A stretch of DNA of 64,000 bases from an uncultured Flavobacteriia bacterium (GCA_903873915.1 CAIQQH010000046.1:1-64000), one strand, 5' to 3'; shown: positions 17,890 to 27,422, counted from the stretch's first letter. Numbers and translations are program-made. The notes: generated by a model from the sequence alone, not told the origin.

Positions 17890-19011
17890 ATGGCAGGCAT
17901 TTATATCCACGTTCCTTTCTGCAAAAAAAAGTGCTCCTACTGTGATTTTCACTTTAGTACCACTTTTGCTGCTTACCGCGAACGCATGTTGGATACCATG
18001 CATTCTGAACTGCTCTTGCGAAAGTCAGAGCTCGGAGACAATTCCATTGAAAGCATCTATTTTGGTGGAGGAACTCCAAGCTTACTTTTGTCAAATGAAC
18101 TACACTCTTTTTTGACGCTGATCCACACCAATTTTAATGGGTTGGATACGGCCGAAATCACGCTTGAGGCAAATCCGGATGACATCACCGAAGCGAATTG
18201 TATCGCTTGGAAATCCATAGGAATCAATCGCTTGTCCATTGGTTTGCAGTCTTTTCGGGAAAATGATCTCACATGGATGAATCGGTCTCACTCGGCCTTG
18301 GAGGCGGAGCAATGTGTGTCGATTGCCCAAGCAGCAGGATTTTCAAACATCAGTGTCGATCTTATTTACGGCTTACCTGACTTGTCGCTTGAAGAATGGG
18401 ATGCACACATCGCACGTGTTTTGGGCATGGGTATTCAACACATTTCGGCCTATTGCCTGACGGTAGAGAAAAAAACAGCACTGTATAAATTGGTCAGTTC
18501 AGGTCAGCTTACTCCAGGTGGAGACGACGCACAGAGCGAGCAGTTTTTGCATTTGACCGATCGACTCACAAGCCACGGATTTCACCATTACGAGATTTCC
18601 AATTTTGGACTTCCAGGTTTGGAGGCTATACACAACAGCAATTATTGGAAAGGGGTGAACTACCTTGGTATTGGTCCTTCAGCGCATTCGTACAATGGGA
18701 TTGAACGTCGCTGGAATATGGCCAATAATGCCAAATATATGGCTGATTTTGGGCAGAATGAAACATGGTTCGAACAAGAAATTCTCACTTCCAAGGAGCG
18801 TTGGAATGAATTACTGATGACAGGGTTGCGCACATCTTGGGGGGTGAATTTGCAGGACTTGTTTCAAATCGCAGCACCAACAAAGGATTTTGAAGCCAAC
18901 CTGAAGGGCTTCGAAGAAAAGAAGTGGTTGGTTAAGACCGACACTCATGTGATTCTAACTCGTGAAGGACGTTTGATGGCGGATTACATTGCATCCGAAC
19001 TCTTCATGTAG
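17890..19011 (+). CDS. hemW: Radical SAM protein HemW (coproporphyrinogen III oxidase-like, heme chaperone)
   Basis: Radical SAM protein related to HemN; characterised HemW proteins bind and deliver heme rather than oxidise coproporphyrinogen. 373 aa from the ATG at 17890 (MAGIYIHVPFC). The 4Fe-4S motif is CKKKCSYC (about 11-18), followed by YFGGGTPSLL (about 57), TLEANPDDI (about 85) and RLSIGLQSF (about 105), and the C-terminal HemN domain with YWKGVNYLGIGPSAHS. The extra N-terminal cysteine typical of true HemN is not seen, which favours HemW. Divergent from the PIF1-like gene. Confidence 0.9.
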   Translation: MAGIYIHVPFCKKKCSYCDFHFSTTFAAYRERMLDTMHSELLLRKSELGDNSIESIYFGGGTPSLLLSNELHSFLTLIHTNFNGLDTAEITLEANPDDITEANCIAWKSIGINRLSIGLQSFRENDLTWMNRSHSALEAEQCVSIAQAAGFSNISVDLIYGLPDLSLEEWDAHIARVLGMGIQHISAYCLTVEKKTALYKLVSSGQLTPGGDDAQSEQFLHLTDRLTSHGFHHYEISNFGLPGLEAIHNSNYWKGVNYLGIGPSAHSYNGIERRWNMANNAKYMADFGQNETWFEQEILTSKERWNELLMTGLRTSWGVNLQDLFQIAAPTKDFEANLKGFEEKKWLVKTDTHVILTREGRLMADYIASELFM

Positions 19012-19059
19012 TCTGCTTTCCTTCGTTTTCGTATTTTTATCCCCTCAAATCAACTGCGC

Positions 19060-21852
19060 ATGCGTTATTCTCTTCTTCTATTGTCTCTTCTTTTTACGGG
19101 ACTGCTTTTCGGACAAAAAAAAATCATCGATCACACCGCTTACAACGGCTGGAAAAAGAATGAAAATCAATTGGTTTCGTCCAACGGAAAGTTCGTGTCT
19201 TTCGAAATCAATCCGCATCGTGGCGATGGCTATCTCTACATTTACAGCGTCGATTCTGGAAAAACGGATTCCATTCCGAGAGGCAAGGGGGCTCAGTTTT
19301 CCATGAACAGTGACTACATCGCGTTTCGCATTCTTCCGGGATTTGATACCCTTCGCAATTGTGAGTTGAATAAGGTCGATAAGAAAAAATGGCCGAAAGA
19401 TAGTCTTGGAATTTACCTCTTGGCAAGCGATTCACTCATTAAAATTCCCTTGCTAAAGTCGTTTTCTGTGGGAATAGACCACAATCTTCTTTCCTACATT
19501 CTTGATGAAAATGTGATCAAAAATGAGGAAAAAACAGCAAAAAAGTCCAATAAGAAGTGTTTTTTAGCCAAAAAAGAGAAAAAATCCCCAAAGATCAAAT
19601 CGGATGGAAAGGTATTAACAGTGCTCGATCCCATTTCTGGAAAAAAGGAACAATTCAAAAATGTGGTGGATTATACCTTAGCGGAATCAGGTACTGACCT
19701 CTGTTTTATCGAACATCAAAAGGTAAAACAAGATTCCAATCAATTGTTTTTGAGACAATTCCCGTCGATGGATTTGAATCCGATTTCGAAGAAATTCAGC
19801 TCCATTACCTCCTTGACCTTTGACCATTCCGGAAAAAACATTGCCTACTTGGCGAGTAATGATACCACGGATGCCAAGTCTTATGGGCTATACATCTATT
19901 CGCTTGAAACGAAAACGACACGATTTGTTGACACTTCAGATGTGCGCATTGGTAGTGGTAATTCAGTGACTGAAAATTTCGATTTGCTCTTTACGAAAGA
20001 TGGAAATTACCTTTTCTTCGGGGTGGATGAACGTCCAGAGGTAGAGAAGAAAGATACGCTCATAGAAAAGGAGAAAGTAGAAGTTGACATTTGGCATTAT
20101 GCCGACAAGCGTTTACAGTCGCAACAGTTGGTTGAGCTGAAAAGGGATGAAAAACGTTCTACCTTATACCGGTATGGGTTGTTGGACAGTATGGTGCTTC
20201 AGCTTGCAACGGACACCATGAATGTGCGTGTAACGGAAGACATCAAAGGTGACTATCTCTTTGCTGCGGCCGATGAACGCTATGCCATTGAAAAACAATG
20301 GGAGGTGCCAGGTCGTGAAGATCATTACCGCATTTCACTCGTTGATGGTTCAGCAGAATTGATCAAGGAAGGCGTCGAATTCAATGGTTCACTTTCGCCG
20401 TCAGGAAATTTGTATTCGTGGTTCGATGGCACAGATGGGCAGTTTTACAGCAAGAACTTGAGTAGCAATAAGGTGAATTGCATGACCTGTTCCGTGAAAA
20501 ATGTTAATTGGCAAACGGATGCGAATGGAATGCCTTTAACACCAGAACCTTATGGGGTGGTGGGGTATTCTTCGGATGAACAATTTCTTTTCGTCCATTC
20601 GGCCTATGACCTTTGGATGTACAATACCCGTTTCGGTGCAATGTTTTGTGTGACGGAAGGAATTGGGCAAGCGTCGAAAATTAAAATGGAATTGAATCTG
20701 TGGGATATGGATAGTGTGTATATCGATGCTCCAAATGCCTATATCTCTGGGTTTGATGAAAAAACGAAGGGTGCCCATCTCTATGCCTTGATCGATCACC
20801 AAGATCATTTTGATGTGAAGGAATCTTATTATACGGACCACAAAATCAATTTCCTTTCGCGCTCGAAAAATGGTGAATCCATCCTCTTCCGAAAAATGTC
20901 GATCCGTATGTATCCAGATGTGCGATTGACAACAGATAACTTTAGCAATGAGCGTCAAGTTTCAGTAACGAATGCACAGCAAGCGGAATACAATTGGGCT
21001 GCGGTTGAATTGGTGAATTGGAAAAGCTATAGCGGGATTCCACTCGAAGGCTTGCTTTACAAACCAGAGAATTTCGATCCAAGTAAAAAATACCCCCTCA
21101 TGATTTATTATTATGAGTTGAATTCCGATGAATTGTTCAACCATTCGGTCCCTAAACCTACAGCGTCGATTATTTATCCAACCGAATACGCTTCAGCGGG
21201 ATACCTTGTGTTTATTCCAGACATTCGCTACAAAGTTGGACATCCAGCACAATCGGCGTACGATTGCATCATGAGTGGAACTGATCACGTGCTCAAATTG
21301 GTTCCAGCCATCGATTCAACGCGCATGGGCTTGCAGGGACAAAGTTGGGGAGGATACCAAACGGCGCAGTTGATCACGATGACAACACGTTACCGCGCAG
21401 CAATGGCAGGAGCACCGGTGTCGAATATGTTCTCTGCCTACGGGGGGATCCGCTGGGGAAGTGGTGTCAATCGCCAGTTTCAGTACGAACGCACCCAAAG
21501 CCGAATTGGTAAAACCATTTGGGAAGCCCCAGAATTGTACCGTGAGAATTCGCCCTTGTTCCACTTGCCAAATGTGCATACGCCCTTGTTAATCATGGCC
21601 AACGACAAAGATGGCGCGGTGCCATGGTACCAAGGGATCGAATTGTTTACAGGCATGCGCCGCTTAGGCAAACCGTGCTGGCTTCTCAACTACAATGGCG
21701 ATGATCACAACCTCATGGAAAATGCCAATCGCATTGATTTGAGTATCCGCATGCGCCAGTTTTTTGACCATTATTTACAAGGAGCACCTGCACCGCTTTG
21801 GCTGACGGATGGAATCCCTGCGGTGGATAAAGGTAAAGTCATGGGGTATTGA
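19060..21852 (+). CDS. Secreted S9-family prolyl oligopeptidase-like serine peptidase
   Basis: Exported peptidase of 930 aa. The signal peptide MRYSLLLLSLLFTGLLFGQ is followed by a long beta-propeller region (about 40-640) with repeated WD/PD40-like strands, then an alpha/beta hydrolase domain. The catalytic triad is visible: Ser in GLQGQSWGGY (about 762), Asp in MANDKDGAVPW (about 849) and His in GDDHNLMEN (about 882), with spacing typical of S9 enzymes. A Lys-rich insertion (about 160-185) breaks the propeller. No T9SS sorting domain, so it is probably periplasmic. Cleavage preference cannot be read. Confidence 0.9.
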   Translation: MRYSLLLLSLLFTGLLFGQKKIIDHTAYNGWKKNENQLVSSNGKFVSFEINPHRGDGYLYIYSVDSGKTDSIPRGKGAQFSMNSDYIAFRILPGFDTLRNCELNKVDKKKWPKDSLGIYLLASDSLIKIPLLKSFSVGIDHNLLSYILDENVIKNEEKTAKKSNKKCFLAKKEKKSPKIKSDGKVLTVLDPISGKKEQFKNVVDYTLAESGTDLCFIEHQKVKQDSNQLFLRQFPSMDLNPISKKFSSITSLTFDHSGKNIAYLASNDTTDAKSYGLYIYSLETKTTRFVDTSDVRIGSGNSVTENFDLLFTKDGNYLFFGVDERPEVEKKDTLIEKEKVEVDIWHYADKRLQSQQLVELKRDEKRSTLYRYGLLDSMVLQLATDTMNVRVTEDIKGDYLFAAADERYAIEKQWEVPGREDHYRISLVDGSAELIKEGVEFNGSLSPSGNLYSWFDGTDGQFYSKNLSSNKVNCMTCSVKNVNWQTDANGMPLTPEPYGVVGYSSDEQFLFVHSAYDLWMYNTRFGAMFCVTEGIGQASKIKMELNLWDMDSVYIDAPNAYISGFDEKTKGAHLYALIDHQDHFDVKESYYTDHKINFLSRSKNGESILFRKMSIRMYPDVRLTTDNFSNERQVSVTNAQQAEYNWAAVELVNWKSYSGIPLEGLLYKPENFDPSKKYPLMIYYYELNSDELFNHSVPKPTASIIYPTEYASAGYLVFIPDIRYKVGHPAQSAYDCIMSGTDHVLKLVPAIDSTRMGLQGQSWGGYQTAQLITMTTRYRAAMAGAPVSNMFSAYGGIRWGSGVNRQFQYERTQSRIGKTIWEAPELYRENSPLFHLPNVHTPLLIMANDKDGAVPWYQGIELFTGMRRLGKPCWLLNYNGDDHNLMENANRIDLSIRMRQFFDHYLQGAPAPLWLTDGIPAVDKGKVMGY

Positions 21853-21914
21853 TCCATAAATACCAAGAACTAAACATCAAATTTTCAATGTAAATTCGCC
21901 ATAGATTTTACCAC

Positions 21915-23357
21915 ATGGAAAAGATACAGAACTTCATCAATGGGGCGTATTGCCCTCCAACAAACGGCCAATACATCGATAATGTCGAGCCGGCAACGGG
22001 TCAAGTGTATTGCATGATTCCCAATTCGGATGAGAAGGATGTGGAGCTGGCTGTTCAAGCAGCAGAGGCAGCATTTCCAGTTTGGTCAGCCATGTCGATT
22101 GAAGAACGTGGAGCTGTGATGATGCGTGTTTCAAAAGGAATTGAAGCGCGAATGGATGAGTTTGTGGCGGCTGAATCGCGTGACAATGGAAAACCTGTTT
22201 CCTTGGCGGCTCATGTGGATATCCCACGTGCGGTTTCCAATTTTCACTTTTTTGCCACGGCCATAGAGCATTTTGCCTCTGAATCGCACAACATGGTGGG
22301 TGAGGGAATCAATTATACCATACGCAAACCAATCGGAATAGTGGGGTGTATTTCACCTTGGAACTTGCCTTTGTACTTGTTCTCCTGGAAAATCGCACCG
22401 GCATTGGCAGCGGGAAATTGCGTGGTGGCTAAACCTTCGGAAGTAACTCCTTACACCGCCTATTTACTTGGTCAAGTCTGTAAAGATGCAGGCATGCCGG
22501 ATGGGGTATTGAATATCCTTCACGGCTTGGGTGGTTCGGTAGGTGATGCCATGGTGAAACATCCTAAAATCAAAGCCATTTCCTTTACGGGGGGCACGAA
22601 AACAGGGGAATACATTGCACGAACAGCTGCTCCAATGTTCAAGAAATTATCGCTTGAATTGGGGGGTAAAAACCCGAATATCATCTTTGCAGATTGCGAT
22701 TTTGATGACATGTTGAGTACAACAATGCGCTCCTCTTTTGCGAACCAAGGGCAAATCTGTTTGTGTGGATCACGCATCTTTGTGGAGCGACCGATTTATG
22801 AAAAATTCAAGGCCGCATTTGTGGAGAAGGTAAGTAAAACAGTTGTCTCTTTCCCGCAAGACCCAGCAGCACGCATGGGGGCATTAGTATCGAAGCCACA
22901 CATGGAAAAAGTGCTTTCCTATGTCGAATTGGCAAAGCAAGAAGGCGGAACAGTGCTGACAGGTGGAGAACGTGTGATCTTGGATGCACCTTATCATGAA
23001 GGGTATTATGTTCGTCCAACGGTGATCGAAGGATTAACCTATGACTGCCGCACCAATCAAGAAGAGATTTTCGGGCCAGTGGTGACGATTATGCCGTTCG
23101 ATACAGAGGATGAGGTGCTGATGATGGCCAATTCAACAGAATACGGTTTGGCAGCAACACTCTGGACATCTGACTTGAAACGTGCCCACCGCATGGCCGA
23201 TCAGATTGAGGCTGGAATTGTGTGGGTGAATGCATGGTTGGTGCGCGACCTAAGAACGCCTTTTGGGGGAGTAAAATCCTCAGGTGTTGGTCGTGAAGGT
23301 GGATGGGAAGCGCTTCGCTTCTTCACTGAACCAAAGAATGTGTTTATAAAATACTGA
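21915..23357 (+). CDS. Aldehyde dehydrogenase, muconic-semialdehyde dehydrogenase-like (ALDH8 type)
   Basis: NAD(P)-dependent oxidation of an aldehyde to an acid. 480 aa, full length. CISPWNLPLYLFSWKIAPAL (about 140-159) forms the NAD and oxyanion region; the general base is the Glu in LELGGKNP (about 247) and the nucleophile the Cys in NQGQICLCGSR (about 282). The FWNL/PWNLPLYL text and the LRDLRTPFGGVKSSG end resemble ALDH8A1 and bacterial 2-aminomuconic or hydroxymuconic semialdehyde dehydrogenases, suggesting tryptophan (kynurenine) breakdown, but no neighbour supports a specific pathway. Confidence 0.88.
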   Translation: MEKIQNFINGAYCPPTNGQYIDNVEPATGQVYCMIPNSDEKDVELAVQAAEAAFPVWSAMSIEERGAVMMRVSKGIEARMDEFVAAESRDNGKPVSLAAHVDIPRAVSNFHFFATAIEHFASESHNMVGEGINYTIRKPIGIVGCISPWNLPLYLFSWKIAPALAAGNCVVAKPSEVTPYTAYLLGQVCKDAGMPDGVLNILHGLGGSVGDAMVKHPKIKAISFTGGTKTGEYIARTAAPMFKKLSLELGGKNPNIIFADCDFDDMLSTTMRSSFANQGQICLCGSRIFVERPIYEKFKAAFVEKVSKTVVSFPQDPAARMGALVSKPHMEKVLSYVELAKQEGGTVLTGGERVILDAPYHEGYYVRPTVIEGLTYDCRTNQEEIFGPVVTIMPFDTEDEVLMMANSTEYGLAATLWTSDLKRAHRMADQIEAGIVWVNAWLVRDLRTPFGGVKSSGVGREGGWEALRFFTEPKNVFIKY

Positions 23358-23361
23358 GCAT

Positions 23362-23389
23362 AAAAAAAGCCCACCGAAGTGGACTTTTT
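23362..23389. terminator. Bidirectional terminator between convergent genes
   Basis: AAAGCCCACC (from 23366) pairs with TGGACTTT, tetraloop-like GAAG, one mismatch. Seven A on the left and five T on the right allow use by both the aldehyde dehydrogenase gene (+) and the protease gene (-). Confidence 0.8.
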
Positions 23390-23407
23390 CATTTTCTAAA
23401 GTTTCGA

Positions 23408-25744
23408 TTATTTCACCATCACTTGCTTCACAACAATTCCTGATTCAGCATAGATTTTCACGAAGTACATGCCTGAAGAAATTCCAGCCAAATGTATGTT
23501 CGTTGTGTTGTTGTTTACGTTTTGAGTGAAAATCGTTTGACCTGTTACAGTAACAAATTCGATGCGGTTCATTTTCATTCCGGCGGCAATCGTCAATTGA
23601 TCTTTCGCAGGATTTGGATAGACGATCACGTTTGAGTTGTCCAAAGTTTCCAATCCTGAAGAAGGGTTTACCGTCTTAATGACCGTCGTTGCAGACCCAC
23701 CGAAGTCAGCTGCAGCAATGGCAAAAATTTGCACATTGGCATTGTCTGCAATAGTCAAATCACCATCTGTTCCACCCCATTGCGAAGCACCAACCCCGTC
23801 ACCGTAGTAATCATAGATCCCAAAGGTGTAGCAATCAACAGCCGTGAGTGGCACGTTCCAGTTGTATTGTGTGTTGTTTGTCAACGGATTTGTGGCATCT
23901 GTAGGTGCCGGTGTGTTGTTCGTTGCAAAGTTACCTGCAACGTTTTCATTTCCTTCAAACCAAACTAAAGTACCACTTGAGTTGCGTACTTCGAGGTAAG
24001 ACTCATCTGCATAATCATCCGTAAGGAAGTTGATGGTAATGAATCCAACTGTTTGCGCGATGGGATTGATGGTGAAGCTGTAGGCTGTCGCATTGTTTAC
24101 TGTATTTTCATCCACACCAGCATTTGGATTGCTTAATGTAGCATTGAAGGTGTGTGCACCAGGTGCAAGGGCCACTGAAGGCAAGGTAATGGTTTGCGTT
24201 TGGTATTGTGCGAGTGAACCAGACCAGTTGTAGGTTTGTGCTGCACCACCATCGATGGTGTACGTAATTGTTGCAGATGTCAATGTAGTTGTACCCGCAT
24301 TCGAAATGGTCATTGTTGGGTCGAACACACCTCCGCACAACTGTGTTTCGGTAACTGTGAGGTTTGAAAGCCCACCATCAAGTGCTACAGCAACCGTTCC
24401 AGCTGGGTCGTAACCATTTACAAATCCAGCTCCTGAATTGCTTGGGTCAAGCCAGAATTTCAACTGCGCACTGTTTGCGCTTCCTGCCGGATTCCAAGAC
24501 ACAGAAACTTTTCCGTATTCATCCGACAGAGATGCTCCACCACAGGCCGAAGCTCCACCATGCAGCTGTCCAATGATGCGGTGATTTTGATCAAACAAAG
24601 GAGAGCCAGAGGAGCCTCCTTCTGTTACCCCTAAGTCCCAGTTGGTGACACCCCAGTGGCTATTTGCTGGACATGAACCGAATGTCGTAGAGATCAGTGG
24701 TTGATTCTCGAAAGAGATTTTCTTGATATCCCCTGAAGGGTGGTGAATACCAACGGCAGACTGTGGAGTTGCACCTGTGTTGTCCCAACCAGAAAAATAA
24801 GGTGTATAGGCAGGTGGCACTGTATTGGCGACCAAACCACCGGTAATTTCAACAAGACAGAAGTCAGATGCTGTAGCGCGCGCTCTCAAGACACCACCAG
24901 AAAGCGATTGAAATGTCGGTGATGTAGCTGGGTTTGTACACCCTGCACCTTGCCATTGAAAGCGGAAAATCCAAGTCGCTGGGTTGCTGTAGCAATGGTC
25001 AGCAGTTAAAACATAAGGCTTTCCATCGTTCAAGGTATTGTTGATTAAAGCTCCTGAACAAAAGCCGCTGCTTCCGGAAACGAGCATTACTGCAGAGTTG
25101 CGCTCATTGGTCCAAGCGGCCCCTTCTGGACAGTTGACATTCAAGTTACACGAACCGGAACTTCCAAATGCCTTTTGAAGGTATTCTCCCGATGTACGGT
25201 ATCCGTGAGTTACCGTGTTGATGTTCATTGTTGAAACCTCTGCTGCGTTGCGTGCGGGTATATAATACTCCACAATGGCCGTGTTTCCTGGTACCAATTC
25301 CGTTCCCAATTGTCCTTCGTAGAGATGATATGCCGTAAATTTTCCCAGGATAAAATCTTTCTCGGGGTTGTACACATAAAGCTCATTTCCTTCAGGAAGG
25401 GTCACATTGTCAAAGGTCAAGTTTACCGTCAATGCTTCCTCACACGTCAACACGATGCGCCAGATTTTATCGCCATTGGCGAAGTTGGTCCAAGTCCCAG
25501 AATTTGTCAAGTTAAGATTTGTTGTATTGTTGTAGCCAAAGCGCCAAGGTCCTGTTGCTTCTGCATCGTTCACGAGGTCTTCTGCCCGGAGTGACTCAAT
25601 GTCTGGCGTGGCAAAAGTGCGGTGCTCGATTGTTTTTAAATCAGTTGTCGCCTTGTATCCTTTTGGACGGCCACCATCACCTTGTTGGGCGTAGGAGAGA
25701 CTGCCCAATAGGATCATTGATAAGAGAAGTAGTTGTTTTTTCAT
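23408..25744 (-). CDS. Secreted lysyl-endopeptidase-like trypsin-fold protease with T9SS sorting domain
   Basis: Exported serine protease of 778 aa. Signal peptide to about residue 19 (LSYAQ), then a propeptide-like region (20-195). The S1-type catalytic domain resembles Achromobacter lysyl endopeptidase: His250 in VLTADHCYSN, Asp294 in TASDFCLVEI, Ser379 in EGGSSGSPLF, and several paired cysteines (about 199, 205, 229, 251, 269, 296, 358). A CARDB-like beta domain (about 455-565) with conserved TYNWSGSLAQYQTQTI text and another beta domain with YDYYGDGVGAS follow. The end (about 700-778, VIVYPNPAKDQLTI through VVKQVMVK) is a T9SS sorting domain. Extracellular protein digestion is inferred. 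Confidence 0.92.
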   Translation of the reverse strand: MKKQLLLLSMILLGSLSYAQQGDGGRPKGYKATTDLKTIEHRTFATPDIESLRAEDLVNDAEATGPWRFGYNNTTNLNLTNSGTWTNFANGDKIWRIVLTCEEALTVNLTFDNVTLPEGNELYVYNPEKDFILGKFTAYHLYEGQLGTELVPGNTAIVEYYIPARNAAEVSTMNINTVTHGYRTSGEYLQKAFGSSGSCNLNVNCPEGAAWTNERNSAVMLVSGSSGFCSGALINNTLNDGKPYVLTADHCYSNPATWIFRFQWQGAGCTNPATSPTFQSLSGGVLRARATASDFCLVEITGGLVANTVPPAYTPYFSGWDNTGATPQSAVGIHHPSGDIKKISFENQPLISTTFGSCPANSHWGVTNWDLGVTEGGSSGSPLFDQNHRIIGQLHGGASACGGASLSDEYGKVSVSWNPAGSANSAQLKFWLDPSNSGAGFVNGYDPAGTVAVALDGGLSNLTVTETQLCGGVFDPTMTISNAGTTTLTSATITYTIDGGAAQTYNWSGSLAQYQTQTITLPSVALAPGAHTFNATLSNPNAGVDENTVNNATAYSFTINPIAQTVGFITINFLTDDYADESYLEVRNSSGTLVWFEGNENVAGNFATNNTPAPTDATNPLTNNTQYNWNVPLTAVDCYTFGIYDYYGDGVGASQWGGTDGDLTIADNANVQIFAIAAADFGGSATTVIKTVNPSSGLETLDNSNVIVYPNPAKDQLTIAAGMKMNRIEFVTVTGQTIFTQNVNNNTTNIHLAGISSGMYFVKIYAESGIVVKQVMVK

Positions 25745-25762
25745 GGTTTGGAGTTTAATCTT

Positions 25763-26416
25763 TTAATGTGTTTCTTGGATTTTAACGCGTTTAATGCCGC
25801 ACCCGCGAGGAGGTGTTTCGTTCATAGAAATTTTCGTGTCGGCTGATAACTCGGTCATTGCTTTCATCAAGTAAGGAATATCTTCCGTGCGTTTTGAATC
25901 CCATGTGTTGTCAATGCTTCCGACGTAAACCAATTTCATTTCCGCATTGAATAAAAACACATGAGGCGTTGTTTTCGCACCAAAGGCATCGGCCAATTTC
26001 GAGTTGCGGTCAAGTAGGTAAGGCATGGTATACCCCAATTTCTTGGAGTGATCGACCATCGCATCGAACGCATCATCCTTGTCGCGTTTTAATTCGTTTG
26101 AGTTGACTAGGACCATACCGATTTTGCTTTCTTTGGCAAGGGTGTGAATGGAGTTGTATTGTTTTTCCCAACCCGCAAAGTGTTCATTACCCACCACAAA
26201 AGGACATGTATTGCATGAAAAAATAACCAAAAGCCCTTTTTCAAGCTTGCTGTCTGATAGGCTAAGTTCAGCTCCATCCACATTGCGCATCTTTTCAGAT
26301 TGCAAGGGAGCCGTTTTCCCAATTTTCAATGGTTTCGGGTCATTCGATAAATAGGCTGATGTGAATAAAACTAGGCCAACAATGAGAGCTAAAGCGGGGT
26401 AAATTCGGTTTTTCAT
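25763..26416 (-). CDS. Thioredoxin-like redoxin, membrane-anchored or exported
   Basis: AhpC/TSA-type redoxin, 217 aa from the ATG at 26416 (MKNRIYPALALIVGLVLF, a signal or anchor helix); upstream ATG at 26443 is also possible. The active site is SCNTCPFVVGN (about 76-86), a CxxC followed by Pro, with the cis-Pro TTPHVFLF near 160. This form is common in Bacteroidota and the substrate is unknown. The end has an unusual PPRGCGIKRVK segment with a further cysteine. Upstream of it lies a repeat island. Confidence 0.85.
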   Translation of the reverse strand: MKNRIYPALALIVGLVLFTSAYLSNDPKPLKIGKTAPLQSEKMRNVDGAELSLSDSKLEKGLLVIFSCNTCPFVVGNEHFAGWEKQYNSIHTLAKESKIGMVLVNSNELKRDKDDAFDAMVDHSKKLGYTMPYLLDRNSKLADAFGAKTTPHVFLFNAEMKLVYVGSIDNTWDSKRTEDIPYLMKAMTELSADTKISMNETPPRGCGIKRVKIQETH

Positions 26417-26542
26417 GGATTTCTTTGAAATGATAAACAGCATTGTTTTGGTCTTGTTCAGTTTCGGCGTGACTAAAATACAAAAGAAATCAATGACCAT
26501 ACGCGCTAAAAAGTGAAAAGCACAAGATTCATCTATTTGCGT

Positions 26543-26550
26543 TATCTTTG
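26543..26550 (+). promoter_or_regulatory. -7 box TATCTTTG pointing toward the mazG-like gene
   Basis: Exact TAnnTTTG match on the plus strand with no gene until 27096. Everything between (about 540 bp) is repeat-rich. Either a long leader is made, or repeats were inserted between promoter and gene. Confidence 0.4.
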
Positions 26551-26564
26551 ACTTACCAAACGGA

Positions 26565-26613
26565 TAGTTACTAATGACTAGTTACTAGTTACTAATTACT
26601 AATTACTAGTTAC
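26565..26613. repeat. Degenerate 7-bp tandem array (TARTTAC) with an inverted partner
   Basis: Seven heptamers in a row (TAGTTAC, TAATGAC, TAGTTAC, TAGTTAC, TAATTAC, TAATTAC, TAGTTAC). The first 21 bp recur in reverse complement at 26711-26731 with two differences, so 26565-26731 can fold into a long stem with a loop of about 100 bp. Similar TTACGAGTTACGAATTACG text stands at 26820-26844. Confidence 0.85.
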
Positions 26614-26753
26614 GAATTATGTTTTTTACTTACATGACGTCCAATGGAATTTGATCTCTTTGGGAATTTATAATTTTTGAAGTCTAGCCCGAAGCTAAAA
26701 TTTCTCAACTCGTAACTCGTCATTGGTAACTAGTAACTTTGAAGTCCATTGTC

Positions 26754-26808
26754 CTTCGAAGCTCAAAGAGCGAAGAAGTGTCTTTTGTCTTATAGCGCAG
26801 CGGGTCTT
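26754..26808. repeat. Composite repeat: hairpin unit plus SYSAAGL-type unit, copy 1 of the island
   Basis: A 25-bp unit (26754-26778, core GAAGCTCAAAGAGCGAAG; GCTC/GAGC and CTTC/GAAG can pair) is followed 8 bp later by the 22-bp unit 26787-26808 seen also at 14582. The same order occurs at 27002-27056. Confidence 0.85.
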
Positions 26809-26944
26809 ATGTCTTTTTAGTTACGAGTTACGAATTACGAGTTAGGTGGCTCCGCCGCAGCGGACACGTGAGGTGCGACAGCAGTCTCGAAGCCACGAGT
26901 TACGAAGTTTGTGTTAGAAACAAAACATTACGAAGATTGAATAA

Positions 26945-27056
26945 GTCTTACAGCGCAGCGGGTCTTTCAAACTTCGAAGCTCAAAGAGCGAAGAAGTTGT
27001 CCTTCGAAGCTCAAAGAGCGAAGAAGTGTCTTTTGTCTTACAGCGCAGCGGGTCTT
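26945..27056. repeat. Composite repeat cluster directly upstream of the mazG-like gene
   Basis: Order: 22-bp unit (26945-26966), 25-bp hairpin unit (26972-26996), 25-bp hairpin unit (27002-27026), 22-bp unit (27035-27056). The units are nearly identical between copies. Translation of this DNA gives repeated SYSAAGL and FEAQRAKK peptides, which makes a false N-terminal extension of the downstream gene. Confidence 0.88.
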
Positions 27057-27095
27057 TTGTCTCTATTAGTTACGAATTTATTAGCACTATATAAA

Positions 27096-27422
27096 ATGAC
27101 AATACAAGAAGCACAAGCGAAAATAGACCAATGGATTCAAGAGTATGGTGTGAGGTATTTCGATGAAATGACCAACATGGCGATTCTCGTGGAAGAAGTG
27201 GGTGAGGTGGCACGCATCATGTCGAGAAGATACGGCGAGCAAAGTGAGAAGGAATCGGATAAAAATAAGGACCTTGGCGACGAGATGGCTGATGTACTAT
27301 TTGTATTGATGTGCATGGCAAATCAAACAGGTGTGGACCTCGAAAAAGCCCTGGAAAAGAACCTTGAAAAGAAAACAAATCGCGACCATTCGCGGCACAA
27401 AGAAAACGATAAACTGAACTAA
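27096..27422 (+). CDS. MazG-like nucleotide pyrophosphohydrolase
   Basis: Small all-alpha NTP pyrophosphatase, 108 aa from the ATG at 27096 (MTIQEAQAKIDQWI). The metal-binding pattern is clear: LVEEVGEVARIM (about 29-40) with paired Glu residues and LGDEMADVLFVL (about 60-71) with the Glu/Asp pair. A longer frame reaching back to 26868 only translates the repeats and is rejected. The stop shares one base with the next ATG (TAATG), so the two genes are probably translated together. Nucleotide preference cannot be read; housecleaning of non-canonical NTPs is usual. Confidence 0.88.
   Translation: MTIQEAQAKIDQWIQEYGVRYFDEMTNMAILVEEVGEVARIMSRRYGEQSEKESDKNKDLGDEMADVLFVLMCMANQTGVDLEKALEKNLEKKTNRDHSRHKENDKLN

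Noticed and set aside
26868-27095. N-terminal extension of the MazG-like protein
   Set aside because: The extension is only the translated repeats (SYSAAGL and FEAQRAKK copies); the family begins at MTIQEAQ, ATG 27096.
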